A stretch of 64,000 nucleotides of DNA from Cohnella mopanensis (GCF_022352055.1 NZ_JAKRWM010000008.1:124001-188000); one strand, 5' to 3'; positions 32,348 to 42,556 are shown, numbered from the stretch's first letter. Program-made: numbers and translations. Notes: a model not told the origin generated them from the letters alone.

Positions 32348-33166
32348 CTATACTGTTACTTTCTTCGTTATTAAACGGAAGCTGAGCCACAAAGACACCG
32401 TGACGATGACGGCCCAAATCATTAATTCAATCCCCCAAACTTCTTCCGGATAAAGATAGGATTCGGAATTATCGATACCGGCGAAAATCGGAAAGGATAA
32501 TGCCAACATACAAACCAAAACATAAAGAACGCCATAGACAATCCCGATTACCCGATAACTTCTTTCGAGCAATATCGCCGTAAAAACGACCACCAATGCC
32601 ATCGCGCCAAGTCCGTACGAAAATACGAATTGATCCAAGTGACTCGGCAATAACATTTCGAAAATCTGATTAACGGAAACCGCGTCCATAAAGTACGAGG
32701 GTTTGATTAGATCCGCGGGAACGATAAGCTTAAAAATCAAATGCTCTATAGGAAGAAGCAACAATTGAAAGGAAATAAGACTGAATACGAACAATAGAAT
32801 TGCCGTTAGCTTAGCCAAGTAAATATGACTTCTCGCCGTAGGCAACATGAGTAAGCGGTATACGAACGTATTGCGGCCGAACCAATCTCGATACCAGATC
32901 AAGAACGCATACAAACATAGGACGGATATGCTAAGGAAGATCGGAATAGCAAACCAAAATTGGGTGCTTGCTATCGTTTGGGCGAACGACATGTTCGACT
33001 CCGCAAATCCATATTTCTGCATCGCTTTCTCATTCAGGGCTATTTCATCGTTAAGGTACCAGATCAACGCCGTGAATTGAACAATGAGCGTAATCCCCAT
33101 TAATCCGGCCAAGATGTATCGGAATCTATGAACTTCCATATGTACGAGCTTCAAGTAGCGGTTCAC
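32348..33166 (-). CDS. ABC transporter permease of GntR/ABC operon 1
   Basis: About 272 residues with six predicted helices and a loop between helices 1 and 2. The GTG at 33166 has GGAGGTG eight bases upstream and overlaps the ATPase stop (GTGA). The membrane protein is of the ABC-2-like kind found with YtrB-type ATPases, where substrates are unknown and induction follows cell-wall antibiotics. Confidence 0.8.
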   Translation of the reverse strand: MNRYLKLVHMEVHRFRYILAGLMGITLIVQFTALIWYLNDEIALNEKAMQKYGFAESNMSFAQTIASTQFWFAIPIFLSISVLCLYAFLIWYRDWFGRNTFVYRLLMLPTARSHIYLAKLTAILLFVFSLISFQLLLLPIEHLIFKLIVPADLIKPSYFMDAVSVNQIFEMLLPSHLDQFVFSYGLGAMALVVVFTAILLERSYRVIGIVYGVLYVLVCMLALSFPIFAGIDNSESYLYPEEVWGIELMIWAVIVTVSLWLSFRLITKKVTV

Positions 33167-33852
33167 GCGTGATACACCTCCCTCATGATGTCCACGATAG
33201 ACTTGCCTTCTTCGCTGCGAACCTCTTCGCAATTAAAATCGCGGAAAATCGTTCCCTTGTCCATAATGACCGCCTTATCGATCAAGTGCTCGATATCCCC
33301 GATCTCGTGCGTCGTTAATAGGACTCCACGATCTTCGATAAGATGGCTGGAGAACACCTCGGATATAAGCTCGCGGCTAAATAGATCGATGCCCGAGAAC
33401 GGCTCGTCCATCAGCACGTAATCCGTGTTCTGCGCGAGGCCTAACACCAGGTTGAATTTAGCGGCCGTTCCCTTGGAGAGATTGCCGATCTTGTCCGAGC
33501 TCTCCAATCGGAAGAACCTCATAAGCTCATCCGCTCTCCCGGTATCCCAATTGGCATAGAAATCGTCCATAAATCGCAATCCTTCGGATAATCTCATGCC
33601 CAGCGGCATCGTCAAGTGATCGGGAATGAAAGCTATTTTCTCATAAGCCAACTTGTTAAGAGGCTGGCCATCGATTAGAATGTGTCCGCCGCTAAGCGGG
33701 GTGAGTCCCATAATCGCTTTCAATATCGTTGATTTGCCGGCACCGTTCATTCCCGTCAAACAGGTGATTTGCCCTTTTTCCGCCGTGAATGAAACTCCGT
33801 TCAACACTTTGCGCAGACGATATCTTTTACGTATGTTATTCACTTCAATCAT
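33163..33852 (-). CDS. ABC transporter ATPase of GntR/ABC operon 1
   Basis: About 229 residues. Walker A GMNGAGKST, Walker B VLMDEPFSGIDL, H-loop LLTTHEIGD. The signature is NLSKGTAAKF instead of LSGGQ, as in YtrB-like ATPases. The ATG at 33852 overlaps the end of the gntR gene by eight bases, so the operon order is gntR-ATPase-permease-membrane protein. Confidence 0.87.
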   Translation of the reverse strand: MIEVNNIRKRYRLRKVLNGVSFTAEKGQITCLTGMNGAGKSTILKAIMGLTPLSGGHILIDGQPLNKLAYEKIAFIPDHLTMPLGMRLSEGLRFMDDFYANWDTGRADELMRFFRLESSDKIGNLSKGTAAKFNLVLGLAQNTDYVLMDEPFSGIDLFSRELISEVFSSHLIEDRGVLLTTHEIGDIEHLIDKAVIMDKGTIFRDFNCEEVRSEEGKSIVDIMREVYHA

Positions 33853-34276
33853 CCCGATTCCCCCCACTTTCCGGCAAAGCGGACTGGCTTCTCTGCTCCG
33901 AATATTTGACTTTAACTAGCTCCAATAACTCTTCGACGGGAACGTCGATCTTCCGGACCGAAGCGACGAAAGCTTCAACGGCTTCGCCTAACAGCTCCGA
34001 TCGGATCGCTCTTAGCACGTTCTCGTCTACCGTGATTCGGCTAGGCGAATTTCCTTCCGTGACGATCAATTGCCGCTCCTCCATCTCTTTATAAGCTCGC
34101 TGTGCGGTGTTGGGATTAATCTTCAGCAATGCGCCCAGCTCTCTTCTCGAAGGGATCACCTTACCTGCCGCTAGCCGTCCGGTTACGATCTGTTCCTTGA
34201 AATGCCGAACGACCTGCAGATAGACCGGATCCCGATTGTTAAACGCGACTTCCTCCCAGCCTTCACCTGTTTTCAT
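33845..34276 (-). CDS. GntR-family regulator (YtrA subfamily)
   Basis: About 143 residues: GntR winged helix (PVYLQVVRHFKEQIVTGRLAAGKVIPSRRELGALLKINPNTAQRAYKEMEERQLIVTE) and a short C-terminal helical tail without ligand domain, the YtrA type. GAGGT stands six bases before the ATG at 34276. Two identical-format dyads lie upstream (34303-34352) and are its probable operators. Confidence 0.88.
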   Translation of the reverse strand: MKTGEGWEEVAFNNRDPVYLQVVRHFKEQIVTGRLAAGKVIPSRRELGALLKINPNTAQRAYKEMEERQLIVTEGNSPSRITVDENVLRAIRSELLGEAVEAFVASVRKIDVPVEELLELVKVKYSEQRSQSALPESGGNRDD

Positions 34277-34302
34277 CCCGATACCTCGCAATCTTCAAGT
34301 GT

Positions 34303-34352
34303 GTGTACTAAGTAGTTCATACACTCATAGGTGTATTATGCCCGTAGTACAC
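34303..34352. promoter_or_regulatory. Tandem YtrA-type operators
   Basis: Two 22-bp sites with the same layout GTGTA-N12-TACAC occur at 34303-34324 and 34331-34352, six bases apart. Confidence 0.7.
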
Positions 34353-34403
34353 CCGGCTGTCAACCCCGTTTTGTACTTGTCGGCGGGTCTCTAACAATAA
34401 CAA

Positions 34404-34437
34404 AGGACTGAGCAGATTAAATCTCTGCCCAGCCCCC
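34404..34437 (-). terminator. Hairpin terminator
   Basis: Minus-strand GGGCTGGGCAGAGATT pairs imperfectly with AATCTGCTCAGTCC and is followed by TTTGTTATT; ends the TipA-type regulator gene. Confidence 0.6.
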
Positions 34438-34440
34438 TAT

Positions 34441-35199
34441 TCATGTTCCTGTATAGATCAGAACAGCATCCCTCAGAAATTGCGCGACTCCCGGTTGATC
34501 CTTATCGTAATAAGCGGTGAATCTTTCATCGTCGACATACATTTGCGCGACTCCCGCGTGTGCTTCCTTACTATAAGAATCCCAATAGAAGGTTAGCCAT
34601 TGTCGATGCAGATCCGCAGCAGTCTGGGCAAGCTCGCCCGCAGGATTACCCGTGGCAAAAGCTTCTGCCAAAGTTGCGTGAATTTTCGCGGCTAACTGCT
34701 CGACTTCGTCATATTGCTGCTCCGTCATCCCTTTGATCTTCTGGTTCGCTTTGGCAATCTGATCCTCTCCATACTTGGCCCTAATCTCGGCTCCATACTT
34801 CCTATCGTTGTCGTCGATCAACTTTTGTTTGAAGCCTTCGAATTTTTGCTTGTCGCTCATCGTTAAATTCCCCTCTCGGCTTGCTAAGGTGAGATCGATG
34901 TTCGCTAGTAAGGCATCCAATTGTTGCCTCTTGGCCAGCAGATTGTCCCGGTGTTTTCTCAAAGCGCTTTCCGCATCGAATTGTGGAGAAGTCAATATTT
35001 CCCGAATCTCTTCCAAGCTTACTTCAAGCTCGCGATAGAAGAGAATTTGCTGCAGCCGATCCACCTCTTGCTGTCCGTAAATGCGGTAGCCCGATGAATT
35101 GATTCTCGCCGGCTTGAGAATCCCGATTACATCGTAATATCTGAGCGTCCGGGTACTGACTCCAGCCAATTGCGCTAGCTTCTGCACGGTATATTCCAT
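34441..35199 (-). CDS. MerR-family regulator with TipAS-type effector domain
   Basis: About 252 residues. The MerR DNA-binding domain (YTVQKLAQLAGVSTRTLRYYDVIGILKPARINSSGYRIYG) and dimer helix are followed from about residue 115 by a TipAS antibiotic-recognition domain ending in FLRDAVLIYTGT. Such proteins (Mta, TipAL, SkgA) bind peptide antibiotics or drugs and activate promoters with overlong spacers. The ATG at 35199 sits seven bases after GGGG. Its own promoter has the 19-bp spacer, so it is autoactivated. No separate target gene is adjacent. Confidence 0.9.
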   Translation of the reverse strand: MEYTVQKLAQLAGVSTRTLRYYDVIGILKPARINSSGYRIYGQQEVDRLQQILFYRELEVSLEEIREILTSPQFDAESALRKHRDNLLAKRQQLDALLANIDLTLASREGNLTMSDKQKFEGFKQKLIDDNDRKYGAEIRAKYGEDQIAKANQKIKGMTEQQYDEVEQLAAKIHATLAEAFATGNPAGELAQTAADLHRQWLTFYWDSYSKEAHAGVAQMYVDDERFTAYYDKDQPGVAQFLRDAVLIYTGT

Positions 35200-35222
35200 C
35201 TTTAATCCCCCCTTGCACACTG

Positions 35223-35253
35223 ATCGTACACCTTTACGCAACGTAAATGTCAA
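35223..35253 (-). promoter_or_regulatory. MerR-type promoter with 19-bp spacer
   Basis: Minus-strand TTGACA (35253-35248) and TACGAT (35228-35223) are 19 bp apart. The spacer contains the dyad TTTACG-TTG-CGTAAA (35247-35233), the operator layout of MerR activators. Confidence 0.75.
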
Positions 35254-35318
35254 CACGCATATAAACTAAATCATTCACCTATAAAAATAATTTTAATTTG
35301 CTAATGTTTCGTGTATAA

Positions 35319-36767
<1,449 letters not shown>

Positions 36768-36789
36768 GCAAATCATCATTGTAATACAG

Positions 36790-36826
36790 CAAAAAGCAAA
36801 GCCAAATGGCTTTGCTTTTTTTTTTG
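36790..36826 (+). terminator. Rho-independent terminator of gdhA
   Basis: AGCAAAGCC and GGCTTTGCT enclose AAAT, followed by about ten T. Confidence 0.92.
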
Positions 36827-36869
36827 AAAAGTTATGTTATATCCTAATGTTGATATTTGACAATACGAG

Positions 36870-36897
36870 AGCCGCCTTAGTGAAAAGGCGGTTTATT
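36870..36897. terminator. Hairpin between gdhA and cupin gene
   Basis: GCCGCCTT and AAGGCGG(T) pair around AGTGAA, with TTTATT on the plus side. It probably ends the cupin transcript or backs up the gdhA terminator. Confidence 0.4.
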
Positions 36898-36919
36898 GAG
36901 TTATCATATCCGTCTTAGT

Positions 36920-37267
36920 TCAATCTACTATGATCCTATCTCCTTTACTATTCGGATGAGAAATTACCAAAAACTCAATTTCATCTTTTGACTTATTAAA
37001 CATTTGGTGTGGTGTCAGAGGGGGAACCTCGATGCCCTCTTGTTGATTTAAGATAATTTCTTTATCACCAATTTCCAAAGTTGCTGTACCAGATAGGACA
37101 AAGAAAAATTGGCGAGCATTTTGATGATAGTGCTTTACTTCCGAAGTATTTATTGGCATTCGTTCATGAATAATGCTTAACTCTTGATTTTTAACTAAAT
37201 GCCACCCATCACAAATTCCAGCCCAAATATAATGTTCTGCATTTTGTTTGCTTATTTTCAATTCCAT
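36920..37267 (-). CDS. Small cupin-domain protein
   Basis: 115 residues, one cupin barrel. Metal-ligand candidates lie in SEVKHYHQNARQFFFVLSGTATLEIGD (motif 1) and GIEVPPLTPHQMFNKS (motif 2). The fold covers dioxygenases, isomerases and sugar-binding proteins; the function cannot be told. The gene is more AT-rich than its neighbours (many AAT, ATT and TTA codons), a sign of transfer. It is monocistronic, next to the repeat element at 37375-37556. Confidence 0.78.
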   Translation of the reverse strand: MELKISKQNAEHYIWAGICDGWHLVKNQELSIIHERMPINTSEVKHYHQNARQFFFVLSGTATLEIGDKEIILNQQEGIEVPPLTPHQMFNKSKDEIEFLVISHPNSKGDRIIVD

Positions 37268-37374
37268 TGCTCCCTAAATACTTAGTTGATCAACATCAAA
37301 GATTAACAAAGCCTCATGAAAATAGAGTTTTCTTGCAAATAAGAACATGACAACATGTTAAGGCATCTTACTCA

Positions 37375-37556
37375 AACGGACACAGAAGCCCTTATTTGTG
37401 AATTTTAGGGACCAATCGCACTCTAACGGACATGAGCGACCTTATTTGCCCGTAATGGCCCCAAAATGCATGGATTTTTGTGAAATAAAGTCTGTGGTGT
37501 CCGCAAGTATCCATCAAAAGAGGTCTTTACGGCAAATAAGGTCTCTGGTGTCCGTT
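37375..37556. repeat. Intergenic element of four 24-nt motifs in inverted pairs
   Basis: The motif AACGGACAC-AGAG-ACCTTATTTG occurs forward at 37375-37398 and 37425-37448 and reversed at 37482-37504 and 37533-37556, with some substitutions. The outer pair and the inner pair could form nested long stems. No open reading frame or transposase lies inside. It fills most of the 301-base gap between the cupin gene and the next gene and looks like a non-autonomous repeat element. Confidence 0.7.
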
Positions 37557-37568
37557 CAAATTCGATCA

Positions 37569-38768
37569 TTATTGACCAGGAAAAACTAAAGATAAATTGT
37601 CGGATGGGAAAGTGTCGGCGGGAGTTATCGTAATCGCACGAATCGGTTTTCCGGTATTTGTGCCCATGAAGGTAAGATTCATATTGCCGTTCCGATGCGC
37701 AATGGTAAAGGTGATCGTTAGACGATTGGCTTTCCCTTCTACCCGCACCCCGGCTAATTGACCGATTTGAGACAAGGTAATTTGGTCCAAACCTACAGCT
37801 TTCGGCTGAATGGAAATAGAAGTCACTTCATTGTTTATATCATTCAACCCAATCTTCGAATACCTAGGAGAAGCTCCTTCGGTAGAAATGCGGTTGAATA
37901 GATCGAGAAGCTTTTGCCGATTAGAATGAGGGTATTGATTGATCTTCACTTGCCGGAGCTTCACCGTTATCGAATTGAACACAACTTTCCCGGCTTTTTC
38001 ATCGAATTGCTTCAACTCCGCATCCGGGCAATCGTAAGTATCGCAAACGTTGAGGAACGATTGATAACGATCATCCCAATGTTTTATTAGTTCTGAAGGC
38101 AAATCCTGCTTCTTGAACAAACTCGTATATTTCTCCGCCTTCAAATTTCGGCTCAAATTCATAATCGTAAGATTCCAGCCACCGCCGCGCCAGTTCCCAA
38201 CGACAGGCAGCATCACAACTTCTTTGTTTGTCATTTGGAAAAAACCAAAATGGCTCAGTACCCTTAAATCAAGAGATCCGATAAAATCGTCGTCATTATC
38301 GTCAAACGGCGATCCATGGGATCTAAACACGGATACCGTACCGTCCGTGAACCGAATTTGCATCACGTGGCTAAGCGGAGTTGCTTGGCACCCGCCAACC
38401 CAACAGCTAATCTTGCTCTCGAATCTCTTTACGTAATCGACTCCTGAATTTTCAGGGTGAATGCTCGTCGTCTTCCAATAGCCTTTCACATTTGCTAAAT
38501 AACCGACATATCGAGAGTCGGTTGAATATTTCGAGCGCAGGGCAGTGATTAGCTTTTTCTCTGCTTGGCTTACTAAGATCAGGGCCTTGTCCTTGTCCCC
38601 TGCCCCAAACGACTTTTCGGCTTGCGTCATAAGTGAATTGACCGCGTTAACATCCGAGACGAATCCATTCGCCCCGGAATCCTTCGCCCAGCTTGTCGGA
38701 CTGATCACGCACGATAGTACCGAAAAAACCAACAGCATTTTACTCATCATTCTCAGCCCAACCGACAT
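37569..38768 (-). CDS. Secreted protein of unknown function
   Basis: 399 residues with a signal peptide (MMSKMLLVFSVLSCVISPTSWA). The mature protein has an N-terminal helical part (AEKSFGAGDKDKALILVSQAEKKLI), an acidic stretch (SPFDDNDDDFIGS) and pairs of Cys (SCWVGGC, VCDTYDC) suggesting disulfides. I do not recognise a family. AGGAG lies nine bases before the ATG at 38768. It follows the next upstream gene by 31 bp and is likely co-transcribed with it. Confidence 0.7.
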   Translation of the reverse strand: MSVGLRMMSKMLLVFSVLSCVISPTSWAKDSGANGFVSDVNAVNSLMTQAEKSFGAGDKDKALILVSQAEKKLITALRSKYSTDSRYVGYLANVKGYWKTTSIHPENSGVDYVKRFESKISCWVGGCQATPLSHVMQIRFTDGTVSVFRSHGSPFDDNDDDFIGSLDLRVLSHFGFFQMTNKEVVMLPVVGNWRGGGWNLTIMNLSRNLKAEKYTSLFKKQDLPSELIKHWDDRYQSFLNVCDTYDCPDAELKQFDEKAGKVVFNSITVKLRQVKINQYPHSNRQKLLDLFNRISTEGASPRYSKIGLNDINNEVTSISIQPKAVGLDQITLSQIGQLAGVRVEGKANRLTITFTIAHRNGNMNLTFMGTNTGKPIRAITITPADTFPSDNLSLVFPGQ

Positions 38769-38799
38769 TTCAATCCGCTCCTAAGTTGTAATGAATCTA

Positions 38800-39534
38800 T
38801 CAATTAGACTTAGTTAATTTAGACGGATTGTTTACTTTATACAAAATTTCTTTGTTGAACTTCTTATCTACGACTTTCCCTTCGAAGGAAAGAATGTCCC
38901 CTACCTCGAGACCGAAGCCTTTCAACGTGTTGCTATACCCGCACCAAGCGTCGCCGATCGCTAACGGCGCATCTCCGACAATCGCGACTTCCTCCAATAA
39001 GAGAATCTCGTCGTCGTTGTCCGAGAAAGGATTGGGCTTGGTCGTGAACTCTTTTACCTTAGCGGTGAACTTCACCTTGTCGAGAGGCAGCTCCACCTTT
39101 TCTTTTTTCTCGGCTTGCTTCTTCGGAGCTTTAGGAGCTTTAGGGGCTTTGGGTGCCTTCGCGGCTTTCTCCCCTGCTGGTTTTGTCTCCGATGCTTCCA
39201 CGATCGGAGCCCCTTCTTCCAAGCCTTCCGCATCCTCGACGACAATTTCCTTGCCGAAATTGCTGCCCTGCATTTCTTTCAAATAAGAAGGATGAATACA
39301 AGATAAGCTGCCATCCTCGAATTCAACGACCAACACATTCAGGTTTCTATATTCTTCATATCCTATGATCGTGACTAAGCTTTGGCTTGACGCGCTCTTA
39401 TACCAGAATTGTTTCTTAGGCGTTTTGCCGAATAGCCCCCAGCTTCTTCCACGATCTCCGTAGTCCTCTTCGTTCTCGAACGTTATGTACTCTCCCTTGG
39501 GCGGATAAAATTGAATTTTGCTCGCATTGGACAT
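38800..39534 (-). CDS. Hypothetical protein with Lys-Ala-Pro linker
   Basis: 244 residues without signal or membrane segments. Two parts, residues 1-95 and about 148-244, are joined by a low-complexity linker with repeated KAPKAPKAPKAPKK. The C-terminal part (VKFTAKVKEFTTKPNPFSDNDDEILLLEEVAIVGD...GYSNTLKGFGLEVGDILSFEGKVVDKKF) looks like an OB-type beta barrel. I do not recognise a family. It heads a two-gene unit with the secreted protein downstream. Confidence 0.65.
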   Translation of the reverse strand: MSNASKIQFYPPKGEYITFENEEDYGDRGRSWGLFGKTPKKQFWYKSASSQSLVTIIGYEEYRNLNVLVVEFEDGSLSCIHPSYLKEMQGSNFGKEIVVEDAEGLEEGAPIVEASETKPAGEKAAKAPKAPKAPKAPKKQAEKKEKVELPLDKVKFTAKVKEFTTKPNPFSDNDDEILLLEEVAIVGDAPLAIGDAWCGYSNTLKGFGLEVGDILSFEGKVVDKKFNKEILYKVNNPSKLTKSN

Positions 39535-39727
39535 GATCTTCCATTCCTTTCATCGACGGCTTGTACAATCCATTGACCTAATTGTAACTGTGATTAAGCT
39601 TTAGAACAACGGATAACCCTTACCTTTCGCATAACAGATTATTCGTATGGAATGATTCGGCTCTCGGATGAAACCGGAACGACTAGGCAATACTGCTTTT
39701 ATTCTTAACATACGGGGGGTTCGATTG

Positions 39728-41401
39728 TTGAGCACTGTGGACAATAAGTTATCTATCGCAGCTCTTGGCGGGGTCAATGAGATCGGCAAAAACATGTACG
39801 TCATCCAGTATGGAGACGATATTGTCGTGGTCGATTGCGGCTCCAAATTTCCCGACGAAAGCTTGCTGGGTATTGATGTTATCATACCCGATATCACTTA
39901 TTTGCTGGAAAATCAGGATAAAGTCAGAGCGTTAATCGTCACGCATGGCCATGAAGATCATATCGGAGGGATTCCCTATGTCCTTAAGCAGATGAACATG
40001 CCCATCTATGCGACAAGACTAACGCTCGGATTAATTGAAGGCAAACTAAGAGAGCACCGTCTGCTCGCTGAAGCGCAGTTAAATCAGATTCAATCTGATT
40101 CCAACATCGTTTTAGGAGCGATTAGCCTTAGTTTTTTCAGTACGAATCATAGCATTCCCGATTGTTTGGGAATCGCATTCCATACTCCCGAAGGCACTGT
40201 CGTACACACGGGCGATTTCAAATTCGATCTTACTCCTGTTAATGAGCAATATCCCGACATACATAAAATGGCCGACCTCGGCAGGAAAGGCGTACTCGCT
40301 CTTCTGTCCGAGAGCACGAATGCGGAACGCCCTGGTTTTACTCCGTCTGAACGTCTTGTAGGTGAACATATTGCGGAAGCATTCACGAAAGCTACGCAGA
40401 GGATTTTCCTATCCACCTTCGCTTCCAACGTCCATCGCTTGCAGCAGGTCATTGACGCTGCCCATCAAACGAATCGCAAGATCGCTCTTCTAGGTAGAAG
40501 CATGGTTAATGTCGTTAGCGTAGCTACAGAGCTTGGATATCTCCATATGCCCGACGAGATGTTGATTGATCCGGCTGAAGTGAACAAATTCCCTCCTCAT
40601 GAGGTTGCCGTTCTATGTACCGGAAGCCAAGGAGAACCGATGGCTGCTTTATCCCGATTAGCTAGCTCCAATCATCGGCAGCTTGAAATCTTGCGCGGAG
40701 ATACCGTTATTATTGCCGCTACTCCTATTCCAGGAAACGAACGCAACGTCGCGCGCATCGTGGACAATCTATATGAGCTTGGCGCTCGGGTCATCTATGG
40801 GGCAGGATCGGTAACGGGAATGCATGTGTCCGGACATGCGAGCCAAGAGGAATTAAAGCTGATGCTAACCTTAATGAAGCCGAAATATTTTATACCCGTT
40901 CACGGAGAGTATAGAATGCTGCACCAACACCGTTTGTTAGCAGAATCCGTCGGCGTAAGCCCGAATCACACGTTTATCGTCAAGAACGGAGACGTTGTGG
41001 ACATCCAGAACCAGATTGCAGTGCAAACTCGGAAAATTCCGACCGGCATCACGCTCGTAGATGGACTTGGAATCGGAGATGTCGGCAACATCGTCTTGCG
41101 CGACCGCAAAGTTCTGTCGGAGGACGGAATATTAATTATCGTCATAACGATCAGCCGGGCCGAAGGCAAAATTATCTCCGGACCGGACACGATCTCGCGC
41201 GGCTTCGTCTATGTCCGCGAATCGGAAGGGTTGATCGAAGAGGTCAACCGAATGACCGTAGCCGCCGTCCAGAAATTGCTCGCGGATAATGTGAATCAAT
41301 GGAACGTCTATAAACAATCCATCAAAGAATCGATCGGCAAATTCGTCTTCACCCATACGAAACGGCGGCCTATGATTCTGCCTATTATCATCCAAATTTA
41401 A
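39728..41401 (+). CDS. rnj: Ribonuclease J
   Basis: 557 residues, matching the usual 555 or so. The metallo-beta-lactamase/beta-CASP core shows THGHEDHIGGIPY (zinc ligands), HTGDFKFD, SESTNAERPG and HVSGHASQEELKLML. RNase J is a 5'-exonuclease and endonuclease central to mRNA decay and rRNA maturation. The start is probably TTG at 39728, eight bases after GGGGGG; the frame's ATG at 39668 lies far upstream without a site. RNase J1 and J2 cannot be told apart here. Its end overlaps the converging EamA gene by 14 bp. Confidence 0.93.
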   Translation: MSTVDNKLSIAALGGVNEIGKNMYVIQYGDDIVVVDCGSKFPDESLLGIDVIIPDITYLLENQDKVRALIVTHGHEDHIGGIPYVLKQMNMPIYATRLTLGLIEGKLREHRLLAEAQLNQIQSDSNIVLGAISLSFFSTNHSIPDCLGIAFHTPEGTVVHTGDFKFDLTPVNEQYPDIHKMADLGRKGVLALLSESTNAERPGFTPSERLVGEHIAEAFTKATQRIFLSTFASNVHRLQQVIDAAHQTNRKIALLGRSMVNVVSVATELGYLHMPDEMLIDPAEVNKFPPHEVAVLCTGSQGEPMAALSRLASSNHRQLEILRGDTVIIAATPIPGNERNVARIVDNLYELGARVIYGAGSVTGMHVSGHASQEELKLMLTLMKPKYFIPVHGEYRMLHQHRLLAESVGVSPNHTFIVKNGDVVDIQNQIAVQTRKIPTGITLVDGLGIGDVGNIVLRDRKVLSEDGILIIVITISRAEGKIISGPDTISRGFVYVRESEGLIEEVNRMTVAAVQKLLADNVNQWNVYKQSIKESIGKFVFTHTKRRPMILPIIIQI

Positions 41402-42317
41402 GCGATTTAATCCGTTTTAACATCTCCGGAAGCGCTACGCCCACAATGACGAGTAGAACACCGGCCCATTGGAGCGCGCTCACGTGTTCATGAAGGACGA
41501 TGGCTGACAGAAGTACGGCAACGGGCAATTCCGAAGCTCCGAGAATACCGGTCATTCCCTCTCCGATGTGAGGAACTCCGATCGCGAACAATACGGGAGG
41601 CAAGAAAGCTCCGAACAGTCCGAGCATCAGACCGAATAGGATCAGATCGCCCCACAGCTGTCCGTTGAACAGAAATTGCGGCGGAAACAAGAGGAAGACG
41701 ATCAGCATTCCTCCCGTGATCATCCAAGCGCTGCGGTAAGAAGGATGTACAGTAGGTACCGCCTTGCCGCTTAGCCATATGAACATAGAGTAACTCACCG
41801 CCGCGGATAGCCCCAGCGCGACGCCGATCCAGTTAAATCTGGACATCCCCTGCTCGACGATTCCCGCGGCCAGCACGGTTCCTCCCAGCAGGACAACTAA
41901 CGTGAACAACATTACCCCGTTAGGGCGGCGACGCTGAATAATAGAGTGGAGAAGAACGCCCATCCACGTAAACTGGAACAATAATAAGATCGCGAGCGAG
42001 TTCGGAATGTAACGAAGGGATTCGTAGTAGAGCAGCCCCGTAATGGATGATGGGGTTCCCGCAGCCATGAGGTACAACCGTTGCTTCCACGTCAGTCTAG
42101 ATACTGATTCATCACTGCGTAGATCGGCCGCTCCTTTCTTACTCTTTTGCCTAAGTTTCGTAAACAGCACCAATCCCCACGCGAGTAGAAAGCCGATCAG
42201 CAACTGACTGCCCACAACTTCTCCTAATACGTAGCCCTTCCCATATGCTTTAACGACGATAGTCGATAAGATGCCATAACTGATCGCACCCAATAGTACG
42301 GATAACATATACTTCAT
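41388..42317 (-). CDS. EamA/DMT-family transporter under purine riboswitch control
   Basis: About 309 residues and ten predicted helices in two EamA repeats (first repeat ending TVLAAGIV, second with GILGASELPVAVLLSAIVLHEHVSALQWAGVLLVIVGV). DMT exporters move metabolites such as amino acids, purines or sugars out of the cell. The ATG at 42317 is used; the ribosome site AAGGGGG is 13 bases away. The purine riboswitch in the leader suggests a nucleobase or nucleoside cargo, as for the riboswitch-controlled purine pump PbuE, which belongs to another family. Confidence 0.85.
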   Translation of the reverse strand: MKYMLSVLLGAISYGILSTIVVKAYGKGYVLGEVVGSQLLIGFLLAWGLVLFTKLRQKSKKGAADLRSDESVSRLTWKQRLYLMAAGTPSSITGLLYYESLRYIPNSLAILLLFQFTWMGVLLHSIIQRRRPNGVMLFTLVVLLGGTVLAAGIVEQGMSRFNWIGVALGLSAAVSYSMFIWLSGKAVPTVHPSYRSAWMITGGMLIVFLLFPPQFLFNGQLWGDLILFGLMLGLFGAFLPPVLFAIGVPHIGEGMTGILGASELPVAVLLSAIVLHEHVSALQWAGVLLVIVGVALPEMLKRIKSLKFG

Positions 42318-42365
42318 AACTTCTAAGATGCCCCCTTGCCTATTCGTAAACGATAATAAAAACAA

Positions 42366-42424
42366 AAAAACTTCCCACTATGAACATGGGACAATGATCC
42401 CATATTCGTAGTAAGGAAGTTAAG
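42366..42424 (-). terminator. Riboswitch terminator overlapping the purine aptamer
   Basis: Minus-strand AACTTCCTTACTACGAATATGG pairs along its length with CCATGTTCATAGTGGGAAGTT and runs into seven T. The 5' arm is made of the 3' strands of aptamer stems P3 and P1. Confidence 0.75.
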
Positions 42425-42472
42425 GCTTCCCGTAGAAACCCCCACCCTGAATTCGTGAGGTTATACGAATGA
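42404..42472 (-). ncRNA. Purine riboswitch (guanine-class nucleotide at the specificity position)
   Basis: Minus strand: P1 ATTCGT/ACGAAT, J1/2 ATAA, P2 CCTCAC/GTGGGG, J2/3 GTTTCTAC, P3 GGGAAG/CTTCC with loop CCTTAA, and J3/1 ACT before P1. The base aligned with position 74 is C, which in known members reads guanine; U reads adenine. L2 (GAATTCAGG) keeps the GG that pairs with CC of L3 but is two bases longer than usual. It precedes the EamA exporter gene. Confidence 0.85.
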
Positions 42473-42556
42473 ATAACGATTATGAATGTTTCACAAAGCA
42501 ACATGTTGAATCATACTGTGCATTCAAGCAATTGTCAATCCCGTTGTTCATTCCAT

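Noticed and set aside
39081-39170. Tandem DNA repeat
   Set aside because: It is the coding sequence of the KAP-repeat linker inside the hypothetical gene at 38800-39534, not an independent element.
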